DNA of 64,000 nt from contig NZ_JAXCIL010000001.1 in NCBI RefSeq assembly GCF_034387475.1, positions 1-64,000 of the forward strand, read 5' to 3'. Positions 25,600-33,896 of this stretch are shown one piece after another; the stretch's first letter is position 1, and the number at the start of each line of letters is the position of its first letter. The stretch comes from Pseudomonas sp. Teo4. Lineage in GTDB: Bacteria; Pseudomonadota; Gammaproteobacteria; Pseudomonadales; Pseudomonadaceae. A model generated the notes under the pieces. The model saw only the letters and a program-made list of their open reading frames with translations, was not told the DNA's origin and made no database searches. The position numbers were made by a program, and so were the translations under genes.

Positions 25600-27165
25600 T
25601 CAACCCGAGCGCACCCTCAAGCTGCGCCACAAAGCCCCGACCATCAGCACACTGACCACCGCCCAGCCCCACGCCTGCTGGTTTTCCAGCCCTTCGCGGA
25701 ACAACTGCGGCGCCACCCCCGCGCCAACGATGAACGCCAGCAAGGCTGCCTCGGCCCGCGCCGCCGGCACGGGCCGCAGTAGATACACCAGCGCGGGCAA
25801 AGCCAGCGCAGCGGTGGGGAAGCTGCGATAGCGCGGGTCGAACACCATCGCCAGCATGCTCACCGCCGCCGCAAAGCCTGCTGCCAGCAGCAACCATCCC
25901 GCCCGCGCCTGCAGCCAGGCGAACAGACGCGCTCGCCAACCCTCGCCGTGCGCCAGCGCCAGCACGCCATGCATCACCACCAGCAGATTCAGCCCTGCCA
26001 GCAACCCGGCCCATGCCCACTCCCCGGCAAAGCGCGCATGGGTGCGCATCAGTTCGCCCCACAGCCCCAGGCAGCCCGCACCGAACGCCGCCAACAGCGG
26101 CAGCAGCAAGGCTGCGGCAGGGGTCGCAGGGCGCCCGGCCAGTAGCAGCAGGGTCACCATCAACACCGCGCAAGCCAGCAACCACTGCGGCCAATAGGGC
26201 AGGTTGCTCACCGGCCCTTCAAGTACGCCCTTGTCCTGCCGGTCGGCGTCATACAGCCCCCAGTACCCGCCCACTGCGCCCTCGCTGGCGCGCTTCCACG
26301 GCTGGTCGAAGGCTTCGATGAGGTTGTAATCCCAGCCGTTGGTCTCGGCCAAGGCGACGAAGCCACGGATGAAGCGCGCTTCGTTGACGCGGCTGGGCTC
26401 TGCGGTTTCCCTTTGGCGGCCTTCACTGGGCCAGCCGGTTTCGCCGATCAGGATGTTCTTTGGCGCGAAGCGCTCACCAAACACTTGGCGTACCTGCGCG
26501 ACATGGGCCAGGGCATCATCGATACCGCGAGGGTCGTCCTCCCAGTAGGGCAGCAGGTGGATGGTCAGGAAGTCCACCTCCGGCGCCACCTGAGGGTGCT
26601 GCAGCCAGAACTCCCAGACATCGGCGTAAGTCACCGGCACCTTGACCTGGCGTTTGACCTTGGCGATCAACCCCGCCAGACGTTCGCCGGTGACTTCCTT
26701 GCGCAGCAGCGCCTCGTTGCCGACGATCACCGCGCTGACCACATCCGGGTTGGCGTTGGCCGCCGCGATGAGCAAGTCCACTTCCTTCTCGGTATCCACC
26801 GGGTTGGCATTGACCCAGGCCCCGAGCATCACTTTCAGGCCATGCTTGCGGGCCAGTGCGGGAATCGCCTCAAGACCGGTCATGGAGTAGGTGCGGATGC
26901 ACTGAAAACGTTCGGCCAGCAGCGCCAGGTCGGCGTCCATGCGTGCCGGGCGCAGGCGAAAGGGCTGGTCGAAGGGGGACTGGTCCTTGTCGAACGGTGT
27001 GTACGAGGCGCACTGCAGCTTGTGCGTGGGGCTGGCTGCGTCGGCCAGGTGCACCGGCTTGCCAAGCCCGTACCAGAGCGCCCCGAGGCCGATCAGGGCG
27101 AGCAGGCAGGCAAGCAGGTACAAGGGCAGCATCCAGCGGGCGGCAGTGGGCATCAGGCGGTCCAT
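25600..27165 (-). CDS. Membrane-bound GH17 beta-glucan enzyme (beta-glucan synthase/transglycosylase-like)
   Basis: 521-aa protein. An N-terminal membrane anchor (about 12-35) is followed by a periplasmic glycoside hydrolase family 17 domain at about 48-330 and about seven membrane segments at 345-515. The acid/base Glu is in IVGNEALL at about 150 and the nucleophile in LIGETGWPSEG at about 250, the standard GH17 pair. Related Pseudomonas GH17 domains act as beta-1,3-glucan transglycosylases, making branched or cyclic glucans. The start at 27165 is preferred to the leader from 27243; MPTAARW at 27153 is an alternative. It is divergent from the betaine-binding-protein gene. Confidence 0.87.
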   Translation of the reverse strand: MDRLMPTAARWMLPLYLLACLLALIGLGALWYGLGKPVHLADAASPTHKLQCASYTPFDKDQSPFDQPFRLRPARMDADLALLAERFQCIRTYSMTGLEAIPALARKHGLKVMLGAWVNANPVDTEKEVDLLIAAANANPDVVSAVIVGNEALLRKEVTGERLAGLIAKVKRQVKVPVTYADVWEFWLQHPQVAPEVDFLTIHLLPYWEDDPRGIDDALAHVAQVRQVFGERFAPKNILIGETGWPSEGRQRETAEPSRVNEARFIRGFVALAETNGWDYNLIEAFDQPWKRASEGAVGGYWGLYDADRQDKGVLEGPVSNLPYWPQWLLACAVLMVTLLLLAGRPATPAAALLLPLLAAFGAGCLGLWGELMRTHARFAGEWAWAGLLAGLNLLVVMHGVLALAHGEGWRARLFAWLQARAGWLLLAAGFAAAVSMLAMVFDPRYRSFPTAALALPALVYLLRPVPAARAEAALLAFIVGAGVAPQLFREGLENQQAWGWAVVSVLMVGALWRSLRVRSG

Positions 27166-27362
27166 CGTCAGGCACAAAAGGGTAGATAGTAGCCCGGCGC
27201 CAATCCTTTGGCATGCAAGGATCGCGCAGACCTGTGTAGGCATATGGCGCTAATGGCGAAGTGCTGTCGCATATGGTTCGGGTGGAGGTCGCAGATGGAG
27301 CAGGGGGGGCTTTGTGTCAGGAAGATGATGCAATCTCCAAGACCTGACGAGGGAATGCTTTG

Positions 27363-28223
27363 ATGGCTACTTTTACAAAAATGCGTCGTTTCCTGGGTGT
27401 GGGCACCGCCCTGGTATTGGCCATGAGCGCTGCACAGGCAATGGCCAAAGAAGTAAGCATAGGTTACGTGGACGGTTGGGCCGATAGCGTGGCCACCACC
27501 AACGTGGCCGCAGAAGTGATCAAGCAAAAACTCGGCTATGACGTGAAGCTGCAGGCCGTGGCCACGGGCATCATGTGGCAGGGCGTGGCCACCGGCAAGC
27601 TCGACGCCATGCTGTCGGCCTGGCTGCCAGTGACCCACGGCGAATACTGGGCCAAGAACAAGGACAACGTGGTCGACTACGGCCCGAACTTCAAGGACGC
27701 CAAGATCGGCCTGATCGTCCCCGAGTACGTCAAGGCGGTCAGCATTGCCGACCTGAAAACCGACACCACCTTCAAGCAGAAGATCGTCGGCATCGACGCC
27801 GGCTCCGGTGTGATGCTCAAGACCGACCAGGCCATCAAGGACTACGACCTGACCGGCTACAAGCTGCAGGCGAGCTCCGGTGCGGCGATGACCGCGGAAC
27901 TGGGCCGTGCCTACGCCAAGCAGCAGTCCATTGCCGTGACCGGCTGGGTGCCGCACTGGATGTTCGCCAAGTGGAAGCTGAAGTTCCTTGAAGACCCTAA
28001 AGGCGTGTACGGCGCTGCAGAAACCGTGAACAGCATCGGCAGCAAGGAACTTGCAACCAAGGCGCCGGAAGTGGCGGAGTTCCTGAAGAAGTTCAACTGG
28101 CAGTCCAAGGACGAGATTGGCGAGGTGATGCTGGCGATTCAGGAAGGCGCCAAGCCTGAAGCGGCGGCGAAGGATTGGGTGGCCAAGCACCCGGAGCGGG
28201 TCAAGGAGTGGACTGGCAAGTAA
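27363..28223 (+). CDS. betX: Glycine betaine/quaternary amine ABC substrate-binding protein (OpuAC family, BetX-like)
   Basis: 286-aa periplasmic binding protein with a signal peptide cleaved after AQAMA. The OpuAC fold is clear (VSIGYVDGWADSVATTN, VATGKLDAMLSAWLP, WVPHWMFAKWKLKFL), with several Trp able to form an aromatic cage for a quaternary ammonium group. No permease or ATPase gene is adjacent. In Pseudomonas such orphan binding proteins (BetX, CaiX) are known to dock on a shared CbcWV transporter. The symbol rests on this family and on neighbourhood with actP. It is followed by a long REP hairpin that doubles as a terminator. Confidence 0.8.
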   Translation: MATFTKMRRFLGVGTALVLAMSAAQAMAKEVSIGYVDGWADSVATTNVAAEVIKQKLGYDVKLQAVATGIMWQGVATGKLDAMLSAWLPVTHGEYWAKNKDNVVDYGPNFKDAKIGLIVPEYVKAVSIADLKTDTTFKQKIVGIDAGSGVMLKTDQAIKDYDLTGYKLQASSGAAMTAELGRAYAKQQSIAVTGWVPHWMFAKWKLKFLEDPKGVYGAAETVNSIGSKELATKAPEVAEFLKKFNWQSKDEIGEVMLAIQEGAKPEAAAKDWVAKHPERVKEWTGK

Positions 28224-28234
28224 TTTTCTGAACA

Positions 28235-28350
28235 GGGGCCGCTTTGCGCCCCATCGCAGGCTTCGCCAGCTCCCACGGGGAAGTGAAAGGCTTCAGACAC
28301 CCGTGGGAGCTGGCGAAGCCTGCGATGGGGCGCAAAGCGGCCCCGTTTTT
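28235..28350. repeat. REP pair with perfect 45-bp arms, also a terminator
   Basis: The arms at 28235-28279 and 28300-28344 are exact reverse complements and are followed by GTTTTTTGC. The structure should end transcription of the binding-protein gene and protect its 3' end. Confidence 0.9.
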
Positions 28351-28468
28351 TGCAAATTCTGTAAAACACCGTTGCATCTAAGACTAAGGTCGTCTGGTTG
28401 GCGTCCAACGGCAGCATAAAGTGAGGGTGTGGGTTTCATCCCCTATCTGTGCTGCTAGGACAAAAACA

Positions 28469-28780
28469 ATGAACGACAGCATTTACCTCTCGATACAAAA
28501 CAGCCCCCGCTTCAAGGAGCTGGTCACCAAACGCGAACGGTTCGCCTGGGTTCTCTCGGCGATCATGCTCGGCCTCTACTGCGCATTCATCCTTCTGATC
28601 GCCTACGGTCCTCAGATTCTGGGCGCCAAGCTCAGCCCTGAGTCGTCGATCACCTGGGGCATTCCCCTGGGCGTCGGCCTGATCGTCTCGGCATTTGTCC
28701 TCACCGCCATCTACGTTCGCCGCGCCAACGGTGAGTTCGATGAGCTGAACAAGGCCATCCTGAAGGAGGCGCAACAATGA
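28469..28780 (+). CDS. DUF485 inner-membrane protein, partner of ActP
   Basis: 103-aa protein with two membrane helices at about 25-50 and 65-90 and the family pattern [16 protein letters not shown] before the first helix. TAGGA precedes the ATG at 28469. The stop overlaps the actP start (ATGA), the standard yjcH-actP arrangement. It probably supports assembly or stability of the acetate symporter. Confidence 0.93.
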   Translation: MNDSIYLSIQNSPRFKELVTKRERFAWVLSAIMLGLYCAFILLIAYGPQILGAKLSPESSITWGIPLGVGLIVSAFVLTAIYVRRANGEFDELNKAILKEAQQ

Positions 28781-30441
28781 TCCGCCACGCCAAAGCCTTG
28801 GCCGTACTGGCCTGCGGCGCTTTCGCACCCGCCGTGTGGGCCGCCGATGCCCTGACCGGCGAGGTGCAGAAACAGCCATTGAACGTCTCGGCGATCGCCA
28901 TGTTCGTGGCCTTCGTCGCTTTCACCCTGGGCATTACCTACTGGGCTTCGAAACGCAACAAGTCGGCGGCCGACTACTACGCCGCTGGCGGCAAGATCAC
29001 AGGTTTCCAGAACGGCCTGGCGATTGCCGGTGACTACATGTCGGCGGCCTCGTTCCTGGGTATTTCCGCGCTGGTGTTCACCTCTGGCTACGATGGCCTG
29101 ATCTACTCGATCGGCTTCCTCGTCGGCTGGCCGATCATTCTGTTCCTGATCGCCGAGCGCCTGCGCAACCTGGGCAAGTACACCTTTGCCGACGTGGCCT
29201 CGTACCGCCTCGGGCAGAAAGAGATCCGCACCCTGTCGGCATCCGGTTCGCTGGTGGTGGTGGCGTTCTACCTGATCGCGCAGATGGTCGGCGCCGGCAA
29301 GCTGATCGAGCTGCTGTTCGGCCTGGACTACCACGTCGCGGTCATCCTGGTGGGTATCCTGATGTGCCTGTACGTGCTGTTCGGCGGCATGCTGGCCACC
29401 ACCTGGGTACAGATCATCAAGGCCGTACTGCTGCTGTCGGGTGCCAGCTTCATGGCGCTGATGGTGATGAAGCACGTGGGCTTCGACTTCAACACCCTGT
29501 TCTCCGAAGCGATCAAGGTGCACAGCAAGGGCGAGGCGATCATGAGCCCGGGCGGCCTGGTCAAGGACCCGATCTCGGCGTTCTCCCTCGGCTTGGCACT
29601 GATGTTCGGTACTGCTGGCCTGCCACACATCCTGATGCGCTTCTTCACCGTCAGCGACGCCAAGGAAGCCCGCAAGAGCGTGCTGTATGCCACGGGCTTC
29701 ATCGGTTACTTCTACATCCTGACCTTCATCATCGGCTTCGGCGCGATCCTGCTGGTCAGCACCAACCCTGAGTTCAAGGACGCCGCTGGCGCGCTGTTGG
29801 GCGGTAACAACATGGCGGCGGTGCATTTGGCCGATGCCGTAGGCGGCAGCATCTTCCTCGGCTTCATCTCGGCCGTGGCCTTCGCCACCATCCTGGCGGT
29901 GGTTGCCGGCCTGACCCTGGCTGGTGCCTCGGCGGTGTCCCACGACCTGTACGCCAGCGTCTGGCGCAAGGGCAAGGCCAACGACAAGGACGAGATCCGC
30001 GTGTCGAAGATCACCACCGTCGCCCTGGGCGTGCTGGCGATCGGCTTGGGGATTCTGTTCGAGAAGCAGAACATCGCCTTCATGGTCGGCCTGGCCTTCT
30101 CGATTGCCGCGAGCTGCAACTTCCCGGTGCTGCTGCTTTCGATGTACTGGAAGAAACTGACCACCCGTGGCGCCATGATCGGCGGCTGGCTGGGCCTGGT
30201 AAGTGCAGTGACGTTGATGATCCTTGGGCCCACCATCTGGGTGCAGATCCTCGGCCACGAGAAACCGATCTACCCGTACGAGTACCCGGCACTGTTCTCG
30301 ATGGCGATTGCCTTCGTCGGTATCTGGTTCTTCTCGGTCACCGACAAATCCAAGGCAGCTGAAGACGAGCGCGCACTGTTCTTCCCGCAGTTCGTTCGTT
30401 CGCAGACCGGCCTGGGGGCTTCCGGCGCGGTTTCCCACTAA
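28777..30441 (+). CDS. actP: Cation/acetate symporter ActP
   Basis: 554-aa sodium/solute symporter of the SSS family that imports acetate and related short carboxylates with a cation. A cleavable signal (ending VWAAD) and about 13 membrane segments are visible. Family blocks include [33 protein letters not shown] and FLVGWP near the N-terminus. Length is standard (549-555 aa). It is translated together with the DUF485 gene. In other pseudomonads actP is switched on by the CrbSR/MxtR-ErdR system; no binding site for it was identified here. Confidence 0.96.
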   Translation: MIRHAKALAVLACGAFAPAVWAADALTGEVQKQPLNVSAIAMFVAFVAFTLGITYWASKRNKSAADYYAAGGKITGFQNGLAIAGDYMSAASFLGISALVFTSGYDGLIYSIGFLVGWPIILFLIAERLRNLGKYTFADVASYRLGQKEIRTLSASGSLVVVAFYLIAQMVGAGKLIELLFGLDYHVAVILVGILMCLYVLFGGMLATTWVQIIKAVLLLSGASFMALMVMKHVGFDFNTLFSEAIKVHSKGEAIMSPGGLVKDPISAFSLGLALMFGTAGLPHILMRFFTVSDAKEARKSVLYATGFIGYFYILTFIIGFGAILLVSTNPEFKDAAGALLGGNNMAAVHLADAVGGSIFLGFISAVAFATILAVVAGLTLAGASAVSHDLYASVWRKGKANDKDEIRVSKITTVALGVLAIGLGILFEKQNIAFMVGLAFSIAASCNFPVLLLSMYWKKLTTRGAMIGGWLGLVSAVTLMILGPTIWVQILGHEKPIYPYEYPALFSMAIAFVGIWFFSVTDKSKAAEDERALFFPQFVRSQTGLGASGAVSH

Positions 30442-30460
30442 GCGCTGAAGGCTAACAAGA

Positions 30461-30497
30461 ACCGCGATACGGGGAGGTCCGTATCGCGGTTTTTTCG
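30461..30497 (+). terminator. Rho-independent terminator after actP
   Basis: A perfect 10-bp stem ACCGCGATAC / GTATCGCGGT is followed by TTTTTTCG, 20 bases after the actP stop. Confidence 0.93.
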
Positions 30498-30508
30498 TTC
30501 AAGGTCGG

Positions 30509-30661
30509 CTAGATCATGCCGAGCAACAACAGCACCAGCAGTATCACCAGCACCACGCCGATGATGCCGGATGGGCCATAGCCCCAACTGCGCGAGTGTG
30601 GAAAGACCGGTAAGCCACCAATCAAGAGCAAGATCAGGATGATGATGAGGATCGTGGTCAT
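30509..30661 (-). CDS. DUF3309 small membrane protein
   Basis: 50-aa protein made of two Ile/Leu-rich helices (residues 2-16 and 31-49) around the family core GGLPVFPHSRSWGYGPSG. AAGGACTCCGCC precedes the ATG at 30661. Function unknown; DUF3309 proteins are common in Proteobacteria. The gene is convergent with actP and separated from it by the actP terminator. Confidence 0.85.
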   Translation of the reverse strand: MTTILIIILILLLIGGLPVFPHSRSWGYGPSGIIGVVLVILLVLLLLGMI

Positions 30662-30767
30662 GGCGGAGTCCTTGGGTAGTTGAGGGTCAAGGGCCTCGGA
30701 CTGCTGGCCTCTTGCTAAATCGGACTGGTGTGTAACGGTAAAGATTCCATTTGTTTGCTGCCCGCAC

Positions 30768-30800
30768 GGGCCCTTTCGCCGGCAAGCCGGCTCCCACAGG
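30768..30800. repeat. Single REP element
   Basis: A lone copy of CGCCGGCAAGCCGGCTCCCA without a facing partner. The 294-base gap 30662-30955 otherwise shows no gene. Confidence 0.8.
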
Positions 30801-30955
30801 ATGAGCGACGCGCTCGTAGACTTTTTTCTGCAGGCGATGGCAGCGGTACTGACCACCCGGTCATGTCGTTCCATTCACTACCCTGATGAACCCTGCCTCC
30901 CGCTCCTGCCTTGATTAGACTCGGCTCATCACTTGTCAGAACAAGGCCTGCCACC

Positions 30956-31765
30956 ATGCAAAACCGCATCATGATCACCGGCGCCGGTTCCGGCCTCGGT
31001 CGCGAGATCGCCCTGCGCTGGGCGCGCGAGGGCTGGCGCCTGGCGTTGGCCGATGTCAACGAGGCCGGCCTGCGCGAAACCCTCGAACTGGCGCGCGCTG
31101 CTGGCGGTGACGGCTTCGTGCAGCGCTGCGACGTGCGCGACTACAGCCAGCTCACCGCCTTGGCCCAAGCCTGTGACGAGAAGTTCGGCGGCATCGACAT
31201 CATCGTCAACAATGCCGGTGTCGCCTCGGGCGGCTTCTTCGCCGAGCTGTCGCTGGAGGACTGGGACTGGCAGATCGCAGTCAACCTGATGGGCGTGGTC
31301 AAGGGGTGCAAGGCCTTCCTGCCGCTACTTGAGCGCAGCCGAGGGCGAATCATCAACATCGCTTCCATGGCCGCGTTGATGCAGGGGCCGGGCATGAGCA
31401 ACTACAACGTGGCCAAGGCCGGCGTGTTGGCGCTGTCGGAGAGTCTGCTGGTGGAGTTGCGCCAGTTGGAGGTGGCGGTTCATGTGGTATGCCCGTCGTT
31501 CTTCCAGACCAATCTGCTGGACTCGTTCCGTGGCCCCAACCCAGCCATGAAGGCCCAGGTGGGCAAGCTGCTGGAAGGCTCGCCGATCAACGCTGCCGAA
31601 ATTGCCGAACATATTCATCGGCAAGTTGGTGCCGGGGAGTTCCTGATCCTGCCTCACGAGGCGGGACGCCAGGCCTGGCAGCTCAAGCGCCAGGCTCCGG
31701 AACGCCTGTACGACGAGATGGCGGAGATGGCCGTGAAGATGCGCGCGAAGGCTCAAAGTCGCTGA
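30956..31765 (+). CDS. Short-chain dehydrogenase/reductase (SDR)
   Basis: 269-aa classical SDR oxidoreductase. The NAD(P)-binding motif is TGAGSGLG at residues 8-15, NNAG lies at about 86, and the catalytic triad is Ser in NIASMAA, with Tyr and Lys in YNVAKAG at about 154-158. The ATG at 30956 matches the family's usual N-terminus, although the upstream ribosome site is weak. Arg in the first loop (HRW-like GREIALRWAREG) suggests NADPH preference. It stands alone upstream of rsmI. Substrate unknown. Confidence 0.92.
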   Translation: MQNRIMITGAGSGLGREIALRWAREGWRLALADVNEAGLRETLELARAAGGDGFVQRCDVRDYSQLTALAQACDEKFGGIDIIVNNAGVASGGFFAELSLEDWDWQIAVNLMGVVKGCKAFLPLLERSRGRIINIASMAALMQGPGMSNYNVAKAGVLALSESLLVELRQLEVAVHVVCPSFFQTNLLDSFRGPNPAMKAQVGKLLEGSPINAAEIAEHIHRQVGAGEFLILPHEAGRQAWQLKRQAPERLYDEMAEMAVKMRAKAQSR

Positions 31766-31893
31766 TTGCGGGGTTTGTCTGTAGGGAAATTTACCGCCAC
31801 AAGTAAGACGGTTCTGATTTTTGGCCAAGCCGTTGAGTAGTCCAATGTCCCCGATGCAGTCTCCAGTTTTCCCTGTTGCTGGAGGATCGGAGC

Positions 31894-32082
31894 ATGTTGG
31901 TCATTACGCGGGAAATCGGCGAGGTCATCACCATCGGTGACGACATTCGAATCAAGGTGGTGGAGGTACGTGATCACATGGTACGCATGGGGGTGGATGC
32001 ACCGCGTGAAGTACCGGTGCACCGCAGTGAGGTCTACAAGCGCATCAAGGCCGGTGAGCAGCGCAAGCTGCACCCCGTCTGA
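31894..32082 (+). CDS. rsmI: CsrA/RsmA-family translational regulator, RsmI-type
   Basis: 62-aa dimeric RNA-binding protein that controls translation by binding GGA motifs near ribosome sites. The MLVITREIGE start, the VRMGVDAPREVPVHR core with the conserved Arg, and the YKRI C-terminal helix are visible. The divergent MLVITR and HMVRM segments and its place next to a YheU-type gene match the paralog called RsmI in P. putida KT2440. Its leader contains GGAGGATCGGAG, two closely spaced GGA motifs, consistent with regulation by Rsm proteins. It ends three bases from the convergent YheU gene. Confidence 0.92.
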   Translation: MLVITREIGEVITIGDDIRIKVVEVRDHMVRMGVDAPREVPVHRSEVYKRIKAGEQRKLHPV

Positions 32083-32085
32083 TGG

Positions 32086-32313
32086 TCAGTCGAGCAGTTC
32101 CCGTGGCACATCGTGGCGAGCCAGCAGCTGGCATTGCTGGCTCTCCGGGTCGAAGAGGATGAACGCCTGCCCCTTGGCCAGCGCCTGGCGTACCCGCAAT
32201 ACACGGGTTTCCAGCGGGGTATCGTCGCCGTTGTCGGTGCCGTCGCGGGTGACGAAGTCCTCGATCAGACGGGTCAGGGTTTCGGCTTGCAGTTGGTCGT
32301 AGGGGATCAGCAT
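32086..32313 (-). CDS. YheU family (UPF0270) protein
   Basis: 75-aa small protein starting MLIPYDQLQAETL, the family hallmark, with VRQALAKGQAFILFD in the middle. The ATG at 32313 is chosen because the longer frame to 32430 enters a REP element. Function not known. Convergent with rsmI with a three-base gap. Confidence 0.9.
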   Translation of the reverse strand: MLIPYDQLQAETLTRLIEDFVTRDGTDNGDDTPLETRVLRVRQALAKGQAFILFDPESQQCQLLARHDVPRELLD

Positions 32314-32400
32314 GAGCGGTGCGTTCTGGGGCTTAGGTGTGGGCAGCTTACGCGAAACCTCAGGTAAGTTGGGGGCCGGGTTGCGGCTTGTGGTGCCTGT

Positions 32401-32530
32401 ACTGGCCTCATCGCCGCGGTTCGTCGCCACGGCAAGCCGGCTCCCACAGGTACTGCAGTGATCTCTGGTTCAGCGCGGTCCATGTGGGAGCCGGCTTGTC
32501 GTGGCGACGAACCGCGGCGATGAGGCCAGT
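32401..32530. repeat. REP pair (long variant with GCGGTTCGTCGCCACG)
   Basis: Facing copies of the same long variant found at 2665-2710, in the gap between the YheU gene and the M42 peptidase gene. No gene was seen in 32314-32558. Confidence 0.9.
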
Positions 32531-32558
32531 AAGGTCAATACAAGGCAGCCGCCCGCCT

Positions 32559-33743
32559 TCAGCCCTTGTTGCCAATCAGGCTGTCCACCGCCGGTACCCG
32601 TGTGTCGCTTTCCATCTGTGCATCGTGCTCCAGCTGGTGGCTGAAGCGCTCTAGCGAGGCGTTGGCCGGGTGCGAGTCGCTGGCGAATACCGGCGGGCTG
32701 AGCAGGTAGCCCGATAGCAGGCGGCTGAGTGCGGCCAGGCTGTCGATGTGGGTACGTTCATAGCCATGGGTGGCATCGCAGCCGAACGCCACCAGCGCCG
32801 TTCGGATATCGTGCCCGGCGGTGACTGCCGAGTGAGCGTCGCTGAAGTAGTAACGGAACACATCGCGCCGCACGGGCAGGCATTGGTCGCCGGCCAGTTT
32901 CAACAGGTGGCGTGACAGGTGGTAGTCGTAGGGCCCGGAAGAGTCCTGCATGGCCACACTCACCGCATGCTCGCTGGAGGCCTGCCCGGGCGCGACCGGG
33001 GCGATATCGATGCCGACGAATTCGCTCACATCCCAGGGCAGGGCAGCGGCGGCGCCTGAGCCGGTTTCCTCGGTAATGGTGAACAGCGGGTGGCAGTCGA
33101 TCAGCGGCTGGCGGCCACTGTCGACCACCGCCTTGAGCGCCGCCAGTAATGCCGCGACGCCGGCCTTGTCGTCCAGGTGGCGGGCACTGATGTGGCCGCT
33201 CTCGGTGAACTCCGGCAGTGGGTCGAAGGCGACGAAGTCGCCGATGGCCAGGCCCAGGGCTTCGCAGTCGGCCCGTGTGGCGCAGTAGGCGTCCAGGCGT
33301 ACTTCGACGTGTTCCCAGCTCACCGGCATCTGGTCGATGGCGGTGTTGAACGCGTGCCCGCTGGCCATCAGCGGCAGCACGCTGCCGCGATAGACCCCGG
33401 TGTCGGTGAACACGCTGACTCGGCTGCCTTCGGCAAAGCGGCTTGACCAGCAACCCACCGGCGCCAGGGCCAGGCGGCCGTTATCCTGCAATTGGCGCAC
33501 GCTGGCGCCGATTGTGTCCAAGTGCGCAGAGACGGCGCGGTCGGGGGAGTTCTGCCGGCCCTTGAGGGTGGCGCGAATGGTGCCGCGACGGGTCAGTTCG
33601 TAGGGGATGCCTATTTCATCCAGGCGCTCGGCCACGTAGCGCACGATGGTGTCGGTGAAGCCCGTGGGGCTGGGGATGGCGAGCATCTCCAGGAGCACGC
33701 GTTTGAGGTAGTCGAGGTCGGGTTCGGGGTGTCGTTCGGGCAT
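32559..33743 (-). CDS. NAGGN-system M42-family peptidase
   Basis: 394-aa metallopeptidase-like protein and third gene of the N-acetylglutaminylglutamine amide (NAGGN) operon. Metal-ligand segments of the M42/M18/M20 fold are visible: VSAHLDTIG at about residue 70, RHLDDKAG at about 190, TITEETGSG at about 225 and VGIDIAPV at about 245, with a late YERTHIDSL. The ATG at 33743 follows GAGGAG. Its job may be turnover or trimming of the dipeptide osmolyte, which is inference. A REP pair separates it from ngg. Confidence 0.88.
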   Translation of the reverse strand: MPERHPEPDLDYLKRVLLEMLAIPSPTGFTDTIVRYVAERLDEIGIPYELTRRGTIRATLKGRQNSPDRAVSAHLDTIGASVRQLQDNGRLALAPVGCWSSRFAEGSRVSVFTDTGVYRGSVLPLMASGHAFNTAIDQMPVSWEHVEVRLDAYCATRADCEALGLAIGDFVAFDPLPEFTESGHISARHLDDKAGVAALLAALKAVVDSGRQPLIDCHPLFTITEETGSGAAAALPWDVSEFVGIDIAPVAPGQASSEHAVSVAMQDSSGPYDYHLSRHLLKLAGDQCLPVRRDVFRYYFSDAHSAVTAGHDIRTALVAFGCDATHGYERTHIDSLAALSRLLSGYLLSPPVFASDSHPANASLERFSHQLEHDAQMESDTRVPAVDSLIGNKG

Positions 33744-33776
33744 GGGGCACTCCTCTGAACATTGTGTTGGCTTTAC

Positions 33777-33872
33777 CGGCCTTTTCGCGGGTAAACCCGC
33801 TCCCACAGGGACACCACAAGCCCGAAAAACTGCGGGTTCTCTGTGGGAGCGGGTTTACCCGCGAAGAAGCCG
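33777..33872. repeat. REP pair (GCGGGTAAACCCGC class) inside the NAGGN operon
   Basis: Facing copies of TTCGCGGGTAAACCCGCTCC between ngg and the M42 peptidase gene. It could lower peptidase expression relative to the two synthetic genes. Confidence 0.9.
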
Positions 33873-33896
33873 GCACAGCCTCTGTAAATCAGCCAC

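Noticed and set aside
28400..28468. Possible sigma-54 promoter upstream of the DUF485-actP genes (TTGGCGTCC..GGCAGC)
   Set aside because: The GG and GC elements are not ten bases apart as required; no better match was found.
2551..33872. CRISPR array from the many similar palindromes
   Set aside because: The repeats are dispersed singly or as facing pairs in intergenic gaps, not as evenly spaced direct repeats with unique spacers.
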